Positions 8,013 to 15,927 of a DNA stretch of 39,450 bases are shown here, piece after piece. Position 1 is the stretch's first letter; every line of letters starts with the position of its first letter. A program made the translations under genes and the position numbers. The DNA comes from Saprospiraceae bacterium (GTDB taxonomy: Bacteria > Bacteroidota > Bacteroidia > Chitinophagales > Saprospiraceae). Location: positions 1 through 39,450 of the forward strand of contig JAHDHW010000031.1 of assembly GCA_020631105.1 (NCBI GenBank), read 5' to 3'. The notes below the pieces were generated by a model that saw only the letters and a program-made list of their open reading frames with translations, ran no database searches and had not been told where the DNA came from.

Positions 8013-8730
8013 AATCCCCAAGGCTCTTTTTTGTTGCTTCAATTCTCGCGCTGCTAGTTTGCCAATAATTCAATTCGAAAAGCTCCTGCGCTAAATCAAA
8101 ACCACTCTCGATCGTTTCCTTCGCACTAAAGTGCACTTCTTTCGCACCGGTGTAAGAAAGCAAATCTTTAATGTTATTCGCATTAATTCCACTACCTGGC
8201 ATAATCACCAACTGTCCTTCCCAAGCCTCAACCCATCTCTTAATATTCTCTTTTCCCGCTACAGCCGTCGGAGCCCGACCGGAGGTCAACACCCGATCAA
8301 ACCCTAGCGCGGAGATTCGCTTCAGCGCTTCGTCAGCATCAGTGCATAAATCAATTGCTCTATGAAAGGTAAGACTTAAGTCTCCTGCTTCTTCGATAAG
8401 TTTTTGCATACCCTTTTCATCTACCCTTCCATCCGACAACAGTCCTCCGATCACAATGCCATCGACTCCAACGTTTCTGCAAAAACGAATATCTTCTTTC
8501 ATCACTTCATAGTCATCAGGCCCATAACAGAAATCTCCATTACGAGGACGAATCAACACATTTACTTCATAATCATAAGTGGATTTTAATTCTACCGATT
8601 TTCGAATATCTCCTGCAGAGGGGGTCAAGCCTCCGCTTTCTAAGCTTTGGCATAATTCAATTCGGTGTACTCCGGCAGCTGCCGCAATCTTGGCTGATTG
8701 GTAGGAGTTCGTACAGATTTCTATTGTCAT
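8011..8730 (-). CDS. cutC: CutC family protein
   Basis: A 239-residue soluble TIM-barrel protein, slightly shorter than E. coli CutC. Family signatures are the start EICTNSYQSAKIAAAAGVHR, then RIELCQSLESGGLTPS, VLIRPRNGDFCY, FHRAIDLC, RVLTSGRAPTA and MPGSGINANNI. CutC was named for copper tolerance in E. coli, but a direct role in copper handling is disputed, so the biochemical function is not certain. There is no signal peptide, so it is cytosolic. It is convergent with the redoxin operon and shares its terminator. The region upstream of its start carries short TTCGCAGA repeats. Confidence 0.93.
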   Translation of the reverse strand: MTIEICTNSYQSAKIAAAAGVHRIELCQSLESGGLTPSAGDIRKSVELKSTYDYEVNVLIRPRNGDFCYGPDDYEVMKEDIRFCRNVGVDGIVIGGLLSDGRVDEKGMQKLIEEAGDLSLTFHRAIDLCTDADEALKRISALGFDRVLTSGRAPTAVAGKENIKRWVEAWEGQLVIMPGSGINANNIKDLLSYTGAKEVHFSAKETIESGFDLAQELFELNYWQTSSARIEATKKSLGD

Positions 8731-8743
8731 ATTTTATTTTTAT

Positions 8744-8787
8744 TCGCAGATTCTATCGTTCGCAGACGAATACAGATCAGCGGCTAC
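8744..8787. repeat. Short direct repeats upstream of cutC
   Basis: TTCGCAGA occurs twice, 16 bases apart, followed by CGAATACAGATCAGCGG. Read on the minus strand the segment contains GCTGATCTGTATTCG, which resembles the TTCGCTGATC repeats before murQ (38587-38612). It may be a small dispersed intergenic repeat family. Confidence 0.35.
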
Positions 8788-8963
8788 GCCTGTTCATTAA
8801 ATCCTTTACAATTTAAATATTGTATCCCAGTAATTCACTATCAAATTCTTATTAAGGCTTAATCCAACTGATCCACCTTCAATTTCTAGAATGAAACTGG
8901 AAACAAGCATAAAATTTCATATTTTGTCCTCTACTCAAAGACAAATTAAAAAAAGGAACTTAT

Positions 8964-9440
8964 ATGAGACTATTGACCAGTATATTATTAGCTGTACTTG
9001 TGTTATCAGCTTGCACACCTGATCCAACTTCAAATTACCAGGAGTTAAATCTAACCAGTTATGGTATACCCTTATCCATAATGGCGCCAGATAGCCCAAC
9101 TATAAAAAAAGAAGATTGGATTACACAACAAAGTGTTAGCGTTACTCAAGGCGATTACGATGTACAAGTTTGGACCGGTGAGGCATCTAATGATTTAGCA
9201 ACAATAAAGGCTAATAAATTGGCAGAAGTAAAGAGTAACAAAATATTTTCGAGTGTCATCAAAGAAGAAACCGATGGATTCATCTTTGAAAACAAACTTG
9301 ACTCAAGTACCTTGTATTATGGCTTCTATCATTTTATCGTACAGGGGGATTATCTATATACTTTCCAGAATGGTCTGCGGGGCAACTTCACCAAAGAACA
9401 AGCAGAGAACATGTATGAGGCTGTAAAGACGAAGCAATAA
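8964..9440 (+). CDS. Small hypothetical lipoprotein
   Basis: The product has 158 residues. The signal peptide MRLLTSILLAVLVLSAC has a strong lipobox (VLSAC), giving lipidated C17. The mature part is a small mixed alpha/beta domain with no cysteines or recognisable motif and several Tyr/Trp residues (DYDVQVWTGE, LYYGFYHF). The start is the first ATG after an A-rich stretch. It stands alone, followed by a strong terminator. No function is assigned. Confidence 0.75.
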   Translation: MRLLTSILLAVLVLSACTPDPTSNYQELNLTSYGIPLSIMAPDSPTIKKEDWITQQSVSVTQGDYDVQVWTGEASNDLATIKANKLAEVKSNKIFSSVIKEETDGFIFENKLDSSTLYYGFYHFIVQGDYLYTFQNGLRGNFTKEQAENMYEAVKTKQ

Positions 9441-9445
9441 AAACT

Positions 9446-9484
9446 AAAAAGCTCCGGTGAAATAATTTCACCGGAGCTTTAAAT
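9446..9484. terminator. Strong bidirectional intrinsic terminator
   Basis: A perfect 15-bp stem runs from AAAGCTCCGGTGAAA (9448-9462) to TTTCACCGGAGCTTT (9466-9480) with a three-base loop. Plus-strand reading gives the tail TTTAAATTTT. Minus-strand reading gives the better tail TTTTTAGTTTTT, so it could also end a leftward transcript covering 9503-9577. Confidence 0.88.
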
Positions 9485-9502
9485 TTTCTGGGTTTTAAGG
9501 AG

Positions 9503-9577
9503 TTAATTTGCTTCTGACTGTGTCAAATCATAACTAAATAAAGCCAGAATTACCAGTAGAATGCTTAAAATGATCAT
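9503..9577 (-). CDS. Possible one-helix small membrane protein (24 aa)
   Basis: A minus-strand ATG opens a 24-codon frame: a hydrophobic helix (MIILSILLVILALFSYD) followed by a polar tail LTQSEAN and stop. No upstream in-frame ATG exists before a stop. A good terminator for this strand lies just downstream (9446-9484), although sodB has its own terminator at 9695-9718, so the terminator implies some leftward transcription. I see no good promoter. An ORF this short can arise by chance. Confidence 0.3.
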   Translation of the reverse strand: MIILSILLVILALFSYDLTQSEAN

Positions 9578-9694
9578 GGGGAGTGGGTGTTTGGAAGTTA
9601 AAAAATCGGTTAACTAATCCTATAACGGCACTCTCCTTAAGTTTGTTCCCTTTAGATTATACTTTTTTGTTTACTGTCGTTTTTCCAACAAAAA

Positions 9695-9718
9695 ACGCCA
9701 TTGCTTTAACAATGGCGT
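9695..9718 (-). terminator. Intrinsic terminator of sodB
   Basis: On the plus strand ACGCCATTG (9695-9703) pairs with CAATGGCGT (9710-9718) across a six-base loop. Read leftward, the stem is followed by a run of six T. It lies 27 bases after the sodB stop. Confidence 0.8.
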
Positions 9719-9744
9719 CCGTTTTCATTTGATGATTTTCCGTT

Positions 9745-10362
9745 CTATTTGGTTGCTTTGTTGTACAACTTAGAAACTTCTTTCCAGTTAATCACGCTAA
9801 AGAATGCATCAACGTAATCAGGTCGGCGGTTTTGATAGTTAAGGTAGTATGCATGCTCCCATACGTCTAAACCAAGGATTGGTGTACCTTTTTTCTCTGC
9901 AACATCCATCAATGGGTTATCTTGATTTGGTGTTGAAGTAATAAATAAAGTACCACTCTTACGAGCACAAAGCCAAGCCCATCCTGAACCAAAACGAGTA
10001 CCTGCAGCTTTTGCAAATTCTGCTTTGAAGTTGTCAAAAGATTTAAAAGACTTAATGATTGCTTTTCCAAGTTTAGAAGTATCCGATGGTTGTCCTCCTC
10101 CATCAGGAGACATCACTTTCCAGAATAAAGAGTGATTATAGAATCCTCCACCGTTATTACGAACAGCATCGCCACTCTTTCCTGCTTTCTTCAAAATATC
10201 TTCAATGCTTTTCTTCGCCAGTGGTGTTCCTTCAATTGCAGCATTTAATTTATTAGTATAACCTGCGTGGTGTTTACCATGATGAATCTCCATAGTCTTT
10301 GCATCAATGTGAGGCTCAAGAGCTTTAAAGTCGTAAGGTAATTTTGGAAGTTTGAATGCCAT
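9745..10362 (-). CDS. sodA: Superoxide dismutase, Mn-type (Mn/Fe family)
   Basis: A 205-residue cytosolic enzyme converting superoxide to O2 and H2O2. The metal ligands are H27 ([12 protein letters not shown]), H77 ([10 protein letters not shown]), D166 and H170 (DVWEHAYYL). Two features favour manganese or cambialistic use: glycine (G73) replaces the Gln of Fe-SODs before the second ligand, and a Gln is present at Q147 (PNQDNP) with GSGWAWL nearby. Metal preference cannot be proven from sequence. No signal peptide is present, and the length is normal. A possible -7 element TATCTTCG (minus strand, 10428-10435) lies upstream. In this phylum the gene is often called sodB whatever the metal. Confidence 0.95.
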   Translation of the reverse strand: MAFKLPKLPYDFKALEPHIDAKTMEIHHGKHHAGYTNKLNAAIEGTPLAKKSIEDILKKAGKSGDAVRNNGGGFYNHSLFWKVMSPDGGGQPSDTSKLGKAIIKSFKSFDNFKAEFAKAAGTRFGSGWAWLCARKSGTLFITSTPNQDNPLMDVAEKKGTPILGLDVWEHAYYLNYQNRRPDYVDAFFSVINWKEVSKLYNKATK

Positions 10363-10541
10363 TAGATTGTGTTTTGATTAAGTAATTTTAAATAGCTAAT
10401 CTCGCTAGAAATGAATTATAATTTTCGCGAAGATAAAAAATAATAACGCTGCGTTTTAATGAAAGTTCAAAATATAGCTATTGTACCAACTAATTCTTCC
10501 AATGAACGTTATCTAATCGAATAGTAAACCTATTTCTTTTT

Positions 10542-10549
10542 TACCTTTG
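10542..10549 (+). promoter_or_regulatory. Probable -7 element of the fumarase promoter
   Basis: TACCTTTG matches TAnnTTTG exactly and lies 25 bases before the fumC ATG. The -33 region has no clear TTG. Confidence 0.4.
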
Positions 10550-10574
10550 CAAAAAATCAAACCATTTATACTCT

Positions 10575-11957
10575 ATGAAATTTAGAAAAGAAAAAGATAG
10601 TATTGGTTACATAAAAGTACCTGCCGAAAAGTATTGGGCCGCTCAAACTCAACGCTCCAAACAAAACTTTAAAATCGGCGGTCAACAAATGCCACAAGAA
10701 GTAATTCGGGCTTTTGCTATCCTTAAAAAAGCGGCAGCAGAAACTAATGCCGAGCTTGGTGCACTTCCAAAAGCTAAAGCGAAATTAATTGGAAAAGTTT
10801 GTGATGAGATTCTCGCAGGAAAACTTGATGATCAATTCCCTCTTGTTGTTTGGCAAACAGGCTCTGGCACTCAAAGCAACATGAATGTAAATGAAGTCAT
10901 TGCTAATCGTGGGCATGTGATCAAAGGTGGACAACTAGATGATGATAAAAAATATTTACACCCTAATGATGATGTGAATAAATCACAGTCTTCTAATGAT
11001 ACGTTTCCAACTGCCATGCACATTGCTGCTTATCAAATCTTGATTGACTCTACGATTCCCGGCATTGAAGTTTTACGTAATACTTTGCAAGAAAAAGCAA
11101 AAGCATATATGAAAGTCGTAAAAATTGGTCGGACGCACTTTATGGATGCCACTCCTGTAACGGTAGGACAAGAACTTTCAGGTTATGTCTCTCAATTAGA
11201 CCACGGTATTGCCGCAATTAAAAATACGCTAAAGCATTTATCTGAATTAGCTTTAGGAGGAACAGCCGTTGGAACCGGACTCAACACACCAAAAGGCTAT
11301 GACAAGCTTGTTGCTAAAAAAATTGCAGCATTGACTAATCTTCCGTTTAAAACTGCAAAGAATAAATTCGAAGCATTAGCAGCACATGATGCTATCGTCG
11401 AAGCACATGGTGCACTTAAGACCGTTGCGGTTTCATTAATGAAGATCGGTAACGATATTCGGATGTTAGCATCAGGTCCTCGTTGCGGAATTGGAGAATT
11501 AATCATTCCGGCCAACGAACCGGGTTCTTCTATCATGCCTGGCAAAGTCAACCCCACTCAATCAGAAGCTTTGACTATGGCAATGGCTCAAGTCATCGGC
11601 AACGATGTAGCGATTAATGTTGGTGGTATGAACGGACATTTTGAATTGAATGTATTCAAGCCAATGATGATCTTCAACTTTTTATTTTCAGCTTCTCTCA
11701 TTGGAGATGCTTGTAGAAGTTTCAATGAAAATTGTGCAATCGGGATCGAGCCTAACTATAAAGTTATTGAAGAGAAGCTCCACAACTCTTTGATGTTAGT
11801 AACTGCTTTAAATACAAAGATTGGTTATGATAACGCTGCTACAATCGCTAAGACAGCATATAAGCAAAATAAAACTTTAAAGGCTGTTGCTATTGAATTA
11901 GGCTACCTCACTGCCGAAGAGTTTGATGCCTGGGTTCGCCCGGAAGATATGATATAA
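10575..11957 (+). CDS. fumC: Fumarate hydratase, class II
   Basis: A 460-residue enzyme converting fumarate and malate in the TCA cycle, a homotetramer without an iron-sulfur cluster. Family landmarks in order are [16 protein letters not shown] (about residues 94-109), [20 protein letters not shown] (about 130-150), [16 protein letters not shown] (about 183-198) and the signature loop [11 protein letters not shown] from about residue 317, which carries the catalytic serine. [10 protein letters not shown] and a C-terminal [18 protein letters not shown] complete the class II pattern. NMNVNEV and the absence of aspartase-type changes support fumarase over aspartate ammonia-lyase. The gene is monocistronic, with a possible terminator after it. 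Confidence 0.96.
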   Translation: MKFRKEKDSIGYIKVPAEKYWAAQTQRSKQNFKIGGQQMPQEVIRAFAILKKAAAETNAELGALPKAKAKLIGKVCDEILAGKLDDQFPLVVWQTGSGTQSNMNVNEVIANRGHVIKGGQLDDDKKYLHPNDDVNKSQSSNDTFPTAMHIAAYQILIDSTIPGIEVLRNTLQEKAKAYMKVVKIGRTHFMDATPVTVGQELSGYVSQLDHGIAAIKNTLKHLSELALGGTAVGTGLNTPKGYDKLVAKKIAALTNLPFKTAKNKFEALAAHDAIVEAHGALKTVAVSLMKIGNDIRMLASGPRCGIGELIIPANEPGSSIMPGKVNPTQSEALTMAMAQVIGNDVAINVGGMNGHFELNVFKPMMIFNFLFSASLIGDACRSFNENCAIGIEPNYKVIEEKLHNSLMLVTALNTKIGYDNAATIAKTAYKQNKTLKAVAIELGYLTAEEFDAWVRPEDMI

Positions 11958-11997
11958 ATGATATGACCTCTCGAAAGTAGAGGAATCAATAACCTAC

Positions 11998-12068
11998 AAA
12001 AGATTTAAGGTTAGGGTCTTGACTAGCTTGAGCTAAGCATGATTCATAATCTTAAATCTTTTTTTTAT
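11998..12068. terminator. Possible terminator downstream of fumC
   Basis: AAAAGATTTAAG (11998-12009) pairs with CTTAAATCTTTT (12051-12062) and is followed by more T. The loop is long (41 bases), though it contains shorter self-complementary segments. It lies between convergent genes and could serve both. Confidence 0.45.
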
Positions 12069-12081
12069 TGGGTATAGTCTA

Positions 12082-12402
12082 TTATCTCGCAATTTGATCC
12101 AATGCTTTTTGGGTAAGTGCTTCCCACAGGTTACTTTGGGTAGCCGATACTGTAATCCAGGCTTTCATTGGAGGTTTGTTTTTGAATGGACTTAGGTAGG
12201 TCCAATTTGATATACCGTAGGCATCCGCATCAAAATCTTTCCCTAATTTAAAAGTCATCTCTTCTTTATAAAAGAAGGCAAAAACTTTTCCCCGGTATTT
12301 CATTGCGGGTGCCGACATCATCTTACCCGGAGCAACTCCATCTTGTTTGCAAAACTTAGAAAGCAATGCCTCAAAAAGTAATTGAGCAGGCTTGTTGGTC
12401 AT
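12082..12402 (-). CDS. TfoX N-terminal-like domain protein
   Basis: A small 106-residue soluble protein resembling the TfoX/Sxy N-terminal fold: a helical start (LLFEALLSKFC), then MMSAPAMKYRGKVFAFFYKEEMTFKLG, where other members have MFGxxGxYxxGxxFA and fxLR. It lacks the C-terminal helix-hairpin-helix domain of full TfoX, so a competence role should not be inferred. It starts 19 bases after the YjbR-like gene and surely shares its transcript. The two families often occur together as small proteins of unknown function. Confidence 0.75.
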   Translation of the reverse strand: MTNKPAQLLFEALLSKFCKQDGVAPGKMMSAPAMKYRGKVFAFFYKEEMTFKLGKDFDADAYGISNWTYLSPFKNKPPMKAWITVSATQSNLWEALTQKALDQIAR

Positions 12403-12421
12403 AGGCGAAAGATCAAAAAGA

Positions 12422-12805
12422 CTAACTGTTGGAGATTTCTGTTTGCATTTTTTTGGAAAGTGATTTTATGACGATATCATAGGCATGATCAATCATCATT
12501 CGAAAGTCTTCATCGGTTAATGAACCATCCATAAAAACAGAATTCCAGTGCTTTTTAGATTGATGCCATCCCGGGCGAACAGCAGCGTATTGAACCCGCC
12601 ACTCCTCTGCTTGTACAGGGTCACATTTACAATTGACAAAAGTAAAGGCAGGTTTTAATTCTTCATCCATCTTAAACATTTCTACAAATGTCCAACAGAA
12701 GGCTTTTTCTCCCACCTTAAACCAAACCGCCATATCCCCAAAGGGGTACGTTTCTTCCACTCCTTTCTTTGAAAGACAATATGCTTTGAATGTTTCGAAC
12801 TCCAT
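12422..12805 (-). CDS. MmcQ/YjbR family protein
   Basis: A 127-residue soluble protein of the MmcQ/YjbR fold (CyaY-like, putative DNA-binding). Characteristic features are the opening MEFETFKAYCLSKKGVEETY, PFGDMAVWFKVGEKAFCW, FVNCKCDPVQAEEWR, and PGWHQSKKHWNSVFMDGSLT, the conserved Pro-Gly/Lys-His-Trp block. The molecular function of the family is not settled. It is the first gene of a two-gene minus-strand operon with the TfoX-N-like protein. A near-perfect promoter lies so close to the ATG that the transcript is probably leaderless. Confidence 0.88.
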   Translation of the reverse strand: MEFETFKAYCLSKKGVEETYPFGDMAVWFKVGEKAFCWTFVEMFKMDEELKPAFTFVNCKCDPVQAEEWRVQYAAVRPGWHQSKKHWNSVFMDGSLTDEDFRMMIDHAYDIVIKSLSKKMQTEISNS

Positions 12806-12809
12806 GGTT

Positions 12810-12840
12810 CAAAGATAGGGAAGAATGGTAATTTGTTCAA
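12810..12840 (-). promoter_or_regulatory. Consensus promoter implying a leaderless YjbR-like mRNA
   Basis: On the minus strand TTG (plus coordinates 12838-12840), a 20-base spacer and TATCTTTG (12810-12817) match the Bacteroidota consensus exactly. Only four bases separate TATCTTTG from the ATG (12803-12805), so transcription should start at or within a few bases of the start codon. Confidence 0.6.
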
Positions 12841-13056
12841 GAATGTAGAAGGTGGACTTTAAAAAGAATTCAATTATTTTTTAAGCTTAGCAGAACGTAG
12901 GTTCAAAGCGTATTTATTATGCAACAAAATAGTCTTATAATTTGTGCTATTTAGGAAATAAGTAAAACTATCATTGGTCTTATTGTTCCTATTCAGGAAC
13001 TTATTCGAAAAGAGTGTCGTTACTCCCGCTTTATTACCTTTTGAAACCAAATCGAC

Positions 13057-14331
13057 ATGCAGCAAGTAGCTACCAACATTATTCAGCTTTACCGAAATTC
13101 ATTCGAAGGCTTATCCCGAGATATTTGGTTACTGTCTTTAATGACATTGATCAATCGTAGCGGGACGATGGTTATTGTTTTTATGACGATATACCTGACT
13201 CAGTCTTTAGGTTGGACCCTAACAGAGGCAGGAATTGCGATGAGTGTCTTCGGAATAGGATCCGCTCTGGGCTCTTACATTGGTGGCTGGCTGACAGATA
13301 AAATTGGCTATTACAAAACTATGTTTTGGGCATTAGTCATAGGAGGAAGTTCATTTCTCCTTTTGGTGCATATGCGGGAGTTTTATGAGTACTGTATAAC
13401 GGTATTTATCGTCAGCACGATCAGCGATGCATTCCGGCCAGCCGTTATGGCATCCATCAGCGCTTATAGTAAACCAGAAAATCAAAACCGATCAATGTCA
13501 ATGGTTCGACTGGCGATAAACCTTGGGTTTACGATTGGAGTTGGTGCAGCTGGTATTATCTCTGAGTATCTAGGCTTTGAGTATCTTTTTTATATTGATG
13601 CTATTACCTGTATTTCTGCTGGTTTTTTTCTTCGTTGGGCCCTTGTTGAAAAAGAAGACCAACTGACAGAAGAAGAAAAAGCTGCACCTCAGCGTAAAGA
13701 ATCACCCTATAGTGATCATTCTTATCTCGCTTTTGTACTTTTCATACTCTTTAGTATGATTGTGTTTTCTCAGCTATGGAATACCATTCCGGTTTACTTT
13801 ACAGATTTTCTAAAAATCAGTAAAGACAATTATGGTTTCATTATGATTATAAATGGGATTCTGATTGTGATACTGGAGATGCCTTTGGTTTATATTTTAG
13901 AAAAACGATTTCATCAACTTACACTAGTGGTGGTAGGAACAGTTTTGATAACTCTGGGCTTTCTAATTTTTAATCTTACTGACTTTTGGCAACTTGCTAT
14001 CGGCATTTGTATTGTAGCAGTAAGCCTTGGGGAGATTATTGCATTCCCATTTAGTAATTCATATGCTTTGAGTCGTTCAAAACCCGGACAACGTGGTGCA
14101 TATATGGGTATGTATACTATGGCATGGTCCGTAGGTGCTATTATTTCTCCAACTTTGGGAATGTATATCGCTGAAACGTATGGCTTCCCAATCTTATGGT
14201 ATTTGATGACAGCAATCGGTACTATAGCAGCAATTGGATTTTACCTGATCAAGGTAAAAGAGGGAACTTCAATTAGAACTGCAGCTAAAGTAAGTACGGT
14301 TAGTGCTGTAACAAAGAGTAACTCGCACTAA
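13057..14331 (+). CDS. MFS transporter
   Basis: A 424-residue inner-membrane protein with about 12 hydrophobic helices, split by a polar central loop (residues about 197-222, KEDQLTEEEKAAPQRKE) into two six-helix halves. The cytoplasmic loop between helices 2 and 3 carries the MFS motif A variant GGWLTDKIGYYKT. It resembles the drug-efflux side of the superfamily (MdtH/YfcJ-like), but the substrate cannot be assigned. The start ATG lies 14 bases after an imperfect -7 motif (TACCTTTT). It is followed by a 215-base intergenic region containing two large inverted repeats. Confidence 0.92.
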   Translation: MQQVATNIIQLYRNSFEGLSRDIWLLSLMTLINRSGTMVIVFMTIYLTQSLGWTLTEAGIAMSVFGIGSALGSYIGGWLTDKIGYYKTMFWALVIGGSSFLLLVHMREFYEYCITVFIVSTISDAFRPAVMASISAYSKPENQNRSMSMVRLAINLGFTIGVGAAGIISEYLGFEYLFYIDAITCISAGFFLRWALVEKEDQLTEEEKAAPQRKESPYSDHSYLAFVLFILFSMIVFSQLWNTIPVYFTDFLKISKDNYGFIMIINGILIVILEMPLVYILEKRFHQLTLVVVGTVLITLGFLIFNLTDFWQLAIGICIVAVSLGEIIAFPFSNSYALSRSKPGQRGAYMGMYTMAWSVGAIISPTLGMYIAETYGFPILWYLMTAIGTIAAIGFYLIKVKEGTSIRTAAKVSTVSAVTKSNSH

Positions 14332-14354
14332 TTCTGCCTACTGAATTTAGTTCG

Positions 14355-14431
14355 ATACTTCCTATACTGACGTCGAAGTGGTTTGCTACATAGTAGCTCC
14401 TCTGGAGCAAGTGCAAACCTGCGTCAAGTAT
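14355..14431. repeat. Nested imperfect hairpin downstream of the MFS gene
   Basis: Four complementary blocks nest in order: ATACT (14355-14359) with AGTAT (14427-14431), TGACG (14368-14372) with CGTCA (14422-14426), GGTTTGC (14380-14386) with GCAAACC (14413-14419), and GCTCC (14396-14400) with GGAGC (14404-14408). That is 22 pairs in about 77 bases, with bulges mainly on the 5' side and no T-tail. It could be a structured RNA, an mRNA 3' end or a palindromic repeat element. Confidence 0.45.
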
Positions 14432-14459
14432 ATCATATTAATTATTATTTTTGATTAAG

Positions 14460-14514
14460 TATTCCCGGGTCAGGTTTTGTGTGATGTTAACTACCAAGGC
14501 TTGCTCCGGGAATA
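14460..14514. repeat. Second inverted repeat before the VWA gene
   Basis: TATTCCCGG (14460-14468) is inverted as CCGGGAATA (14506-14514), with 37 bases between. It lies 33 bases before the VWA start codon, so it could affect initiation or be an operator. Confidence 0.4.
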
Positions 14515-14546
14515 AATTTTCAATCTAGTTCCGAATCCAATATTCC

Positions 14547-15770
14547 ATGTTCTTATCTTTTTTTCATAAACTACGAATAGATGGTATCCCGGTGAGTCTT
14601 CATGAGTACCTGACTCTGATGCAAGCGCTTAAGGCAGAAGTCACGGATTATTCTATTGATGCTTTCTATGCCCTCTCCAAATCAATTATGGTAAAAAAGG
14701 AAGCCCAACTCGATCGCTTCGATCAAGTCTTCGGTGCCCATTTCAAAGGAATGGAAATGATCAGCGAATCATTATTAAAAACCAAAATTCCGGAGGAATG
14801 GTTAAAAGACATGTTGACCAATCACCTTAGTGAAGAAGAGAAAGCAGCTATTGAAAAACTTGGAGGATTGGATGCTTTAATGGATCGATTTAAAGAGTTG
14901 ATGGAAGAACAGCAGGAAAGACATCAAGGGGGAAACAAATGGATTGGCACAGGAGGTACTTCTCCTTTTGGTGCAGGAGGATATCATCCGGAAGGCTTCC
15001 GAATGGGGAAAGAATCTGCCGGTAATCGTACAGCCATCAAAGTCTGGGAAAAAAGAGCTTTCAAAAACCTAGATGGCGATGTCGAGTTGAATACCCGCAA
15101 TATGAAATTGCTGCTCAAACGACTTCGCCATCTGACACGTGAAGGCATCCCGACCGAATTAGATCTGGACGATACCATAAAACGAACTTCTGAAAATGCT
15201 GGCTTGCTAGATATTTCCCTCGTTCCCTCTAAACAAAATCGCGTCAAAGTACTCCTCTTGATGGATATTGGAGGATCTATGGATGATCATGTAGAAATGT
15301 GTGCACAACTATTTTCAGCTGCGAAGCATGAATTTAAACATTTGGAGTACTACTATTTTCATAACTGTCTTTACGAATCAGTTTGGAAAGATAATTATCG
15401 TAGATATCAACAAAGGATACCTACCCTGGAATTAATCCATAAGTACAACAAAGATTATAAACTCATTTTCATCGGTGATGCAGCAATGTCGCCATATGAG
15501 ATCTATTACCGTGGAGGCAGCGTAGAGCATTATAACGATGAAGCTGGCATTACTTGGCTAAAGCGTATGCGTGATCACTTTCCGAACATGATCTGGATAA
15601 ATCCAAATCCTGAGTATGCCTGGGCATACTACGAGTCTACGTCAATTATTAGAGAGTTTGTGGGAAATCGTATGTTTCCGATGACAGTTAATGGGATAAA
15701 ATTGGGAATACAATGTCTAAAAAATAAAAATCGAATTTTCGACAATGAGATCTGGGGAGGTGAAATTTAG
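14547..15770 (+). CDS. CoxE-like VWA domain protein
   Basis: A 407-residue soluble protein of the VWA_CoxE type. The N-terminal region (MFLSFFHKLRIDGIPVSLHEYLTLMQAL) and the Gly-rich middle (about residues 125-155) are typical. The VWA domain begins near residue 230 with VKVLLLMDIGGSM. The MIDAS is D240-x-G242-x-S244, with Gly in place of the usual first Ser, as is common in this group, and IGDAAMSPYEI follows. Relatives work with a MoxR/CoxD AAA+ ATPase in metal-centre insertion or protein maturation. No such ATPase is adjacent here, the upstream gene being an MFS transporter. No signal peptide. Confidence 0.88.
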   Translation: MFLSFFHKLRIDGIPVSLHEYLTLMQALKAEVTDYSIDAFYALSKSIMVKKEAQLDRFDQVFGAHFKGMEMISESLLKTKIPEEWLKDMLTNHLSEEEKAAIEKLGGLDALMDRFKELMEEQQERHQGGNKWIGTGGTSPFGAGGYHPEGFRMGKESAGNRTAIKVWEKRAFKNLDGDVELNTRNMKLLLKRLRHLTREGIPTELDLDDTIKRTSENAGLLDISLVPSKQNRVKVLLLMDIGGSMDDHVEMCAQLFSAAKHEFKHLEYYYFHNCLYESVWKDNYRRYQQRIPTLELIHKYNKDYKLIFIGDAAMSPYEIYYRGGSVEHYNDEAGITWLKRMRDHFPNMIWINPNPEYAWAYYESTSIIREFVGNRMFPMTVNGIKLGIQCLKNKNRIFDNEIWGGEI

Positions 15771-15796
15771 TTTGCCTTTAAAAATTCAATTGTCCG

Positions 15797-15889
15797 TTAC
15801 TTTCTTCCCTTCTGTGCGATTAGATTTGAAGCAACGATTAAGGTGCCGCCCAACAATAGAGCGCCTGTTGCGATGTAAACAATAAGCAT
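15797..15889 (-). CDS. Possible one-helix small membrane protein (30 aa)
   Basis: A minus-strand ATG opens a 30-codon frame: MLIVYIATGALLLGGTLIVA, a strongly hydrophobic Gly-containing helix, then SNLIAQKGRK with a positively charged end. This follows the positive-inside pattern of single-pass small proteins. The frame is open upstream for 26 codons, but without an ATG. A promoter-like pair lies at the right distance upstream (15896-15927). It is convergent with the VWA gene, leaving 26 bases between stops. No homologue is recognised. Chance remains possible at this length. Confidence 0.45.
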   Translation of the reverse strand: MLIVYIATGALLLGGTLIVASNLIAQKGRK

Positions 15890-15895
15890 AATACC

Positions 15896-15927
15896 CGAAA
15901 TTAAGTTTAGAAATAATAACCTCTCAA
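15896..15927 (-). promoter_or_regulatory. Possible promoter of the 30-aa small ORF
   Basis: On the minus strand TTG (plus 15925-15927), a 21-base spacer and TAATTTCG (15896-15903) fit the phylum consensus with one mismatch. The -7 element ends six bases before the ATG, so the transcript would be leaderless or nearly so. Confidence 0.35.

Larger units (their letters stand above)
9441..9744. other. Intergenic region between the lipoprotein gene and sodB
   Basis: These 304 bases contain a bidirectional terminator (9446-9484), a possible one-helix small ORF on the minus strand (9503-9577), and the sodB terminator (9695-9718). Nothing further is recognisable in 9578-9690. Confidence 0.6.

Noticed and set aside
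8806-8910. 34-codon minus-strand ORF upstream of cutC
   Set aside because: Short, mixed composition, no hydrophobic segment and no promoter; expected by chance in AT-rich DNA.
12874-13065. 63-codon minus-strand ORF between the YjbR-like and MFS genes
   Set aside because: It overlaps the MFS start, has no recognisable domain, signal or promoter, and its composition looks random.
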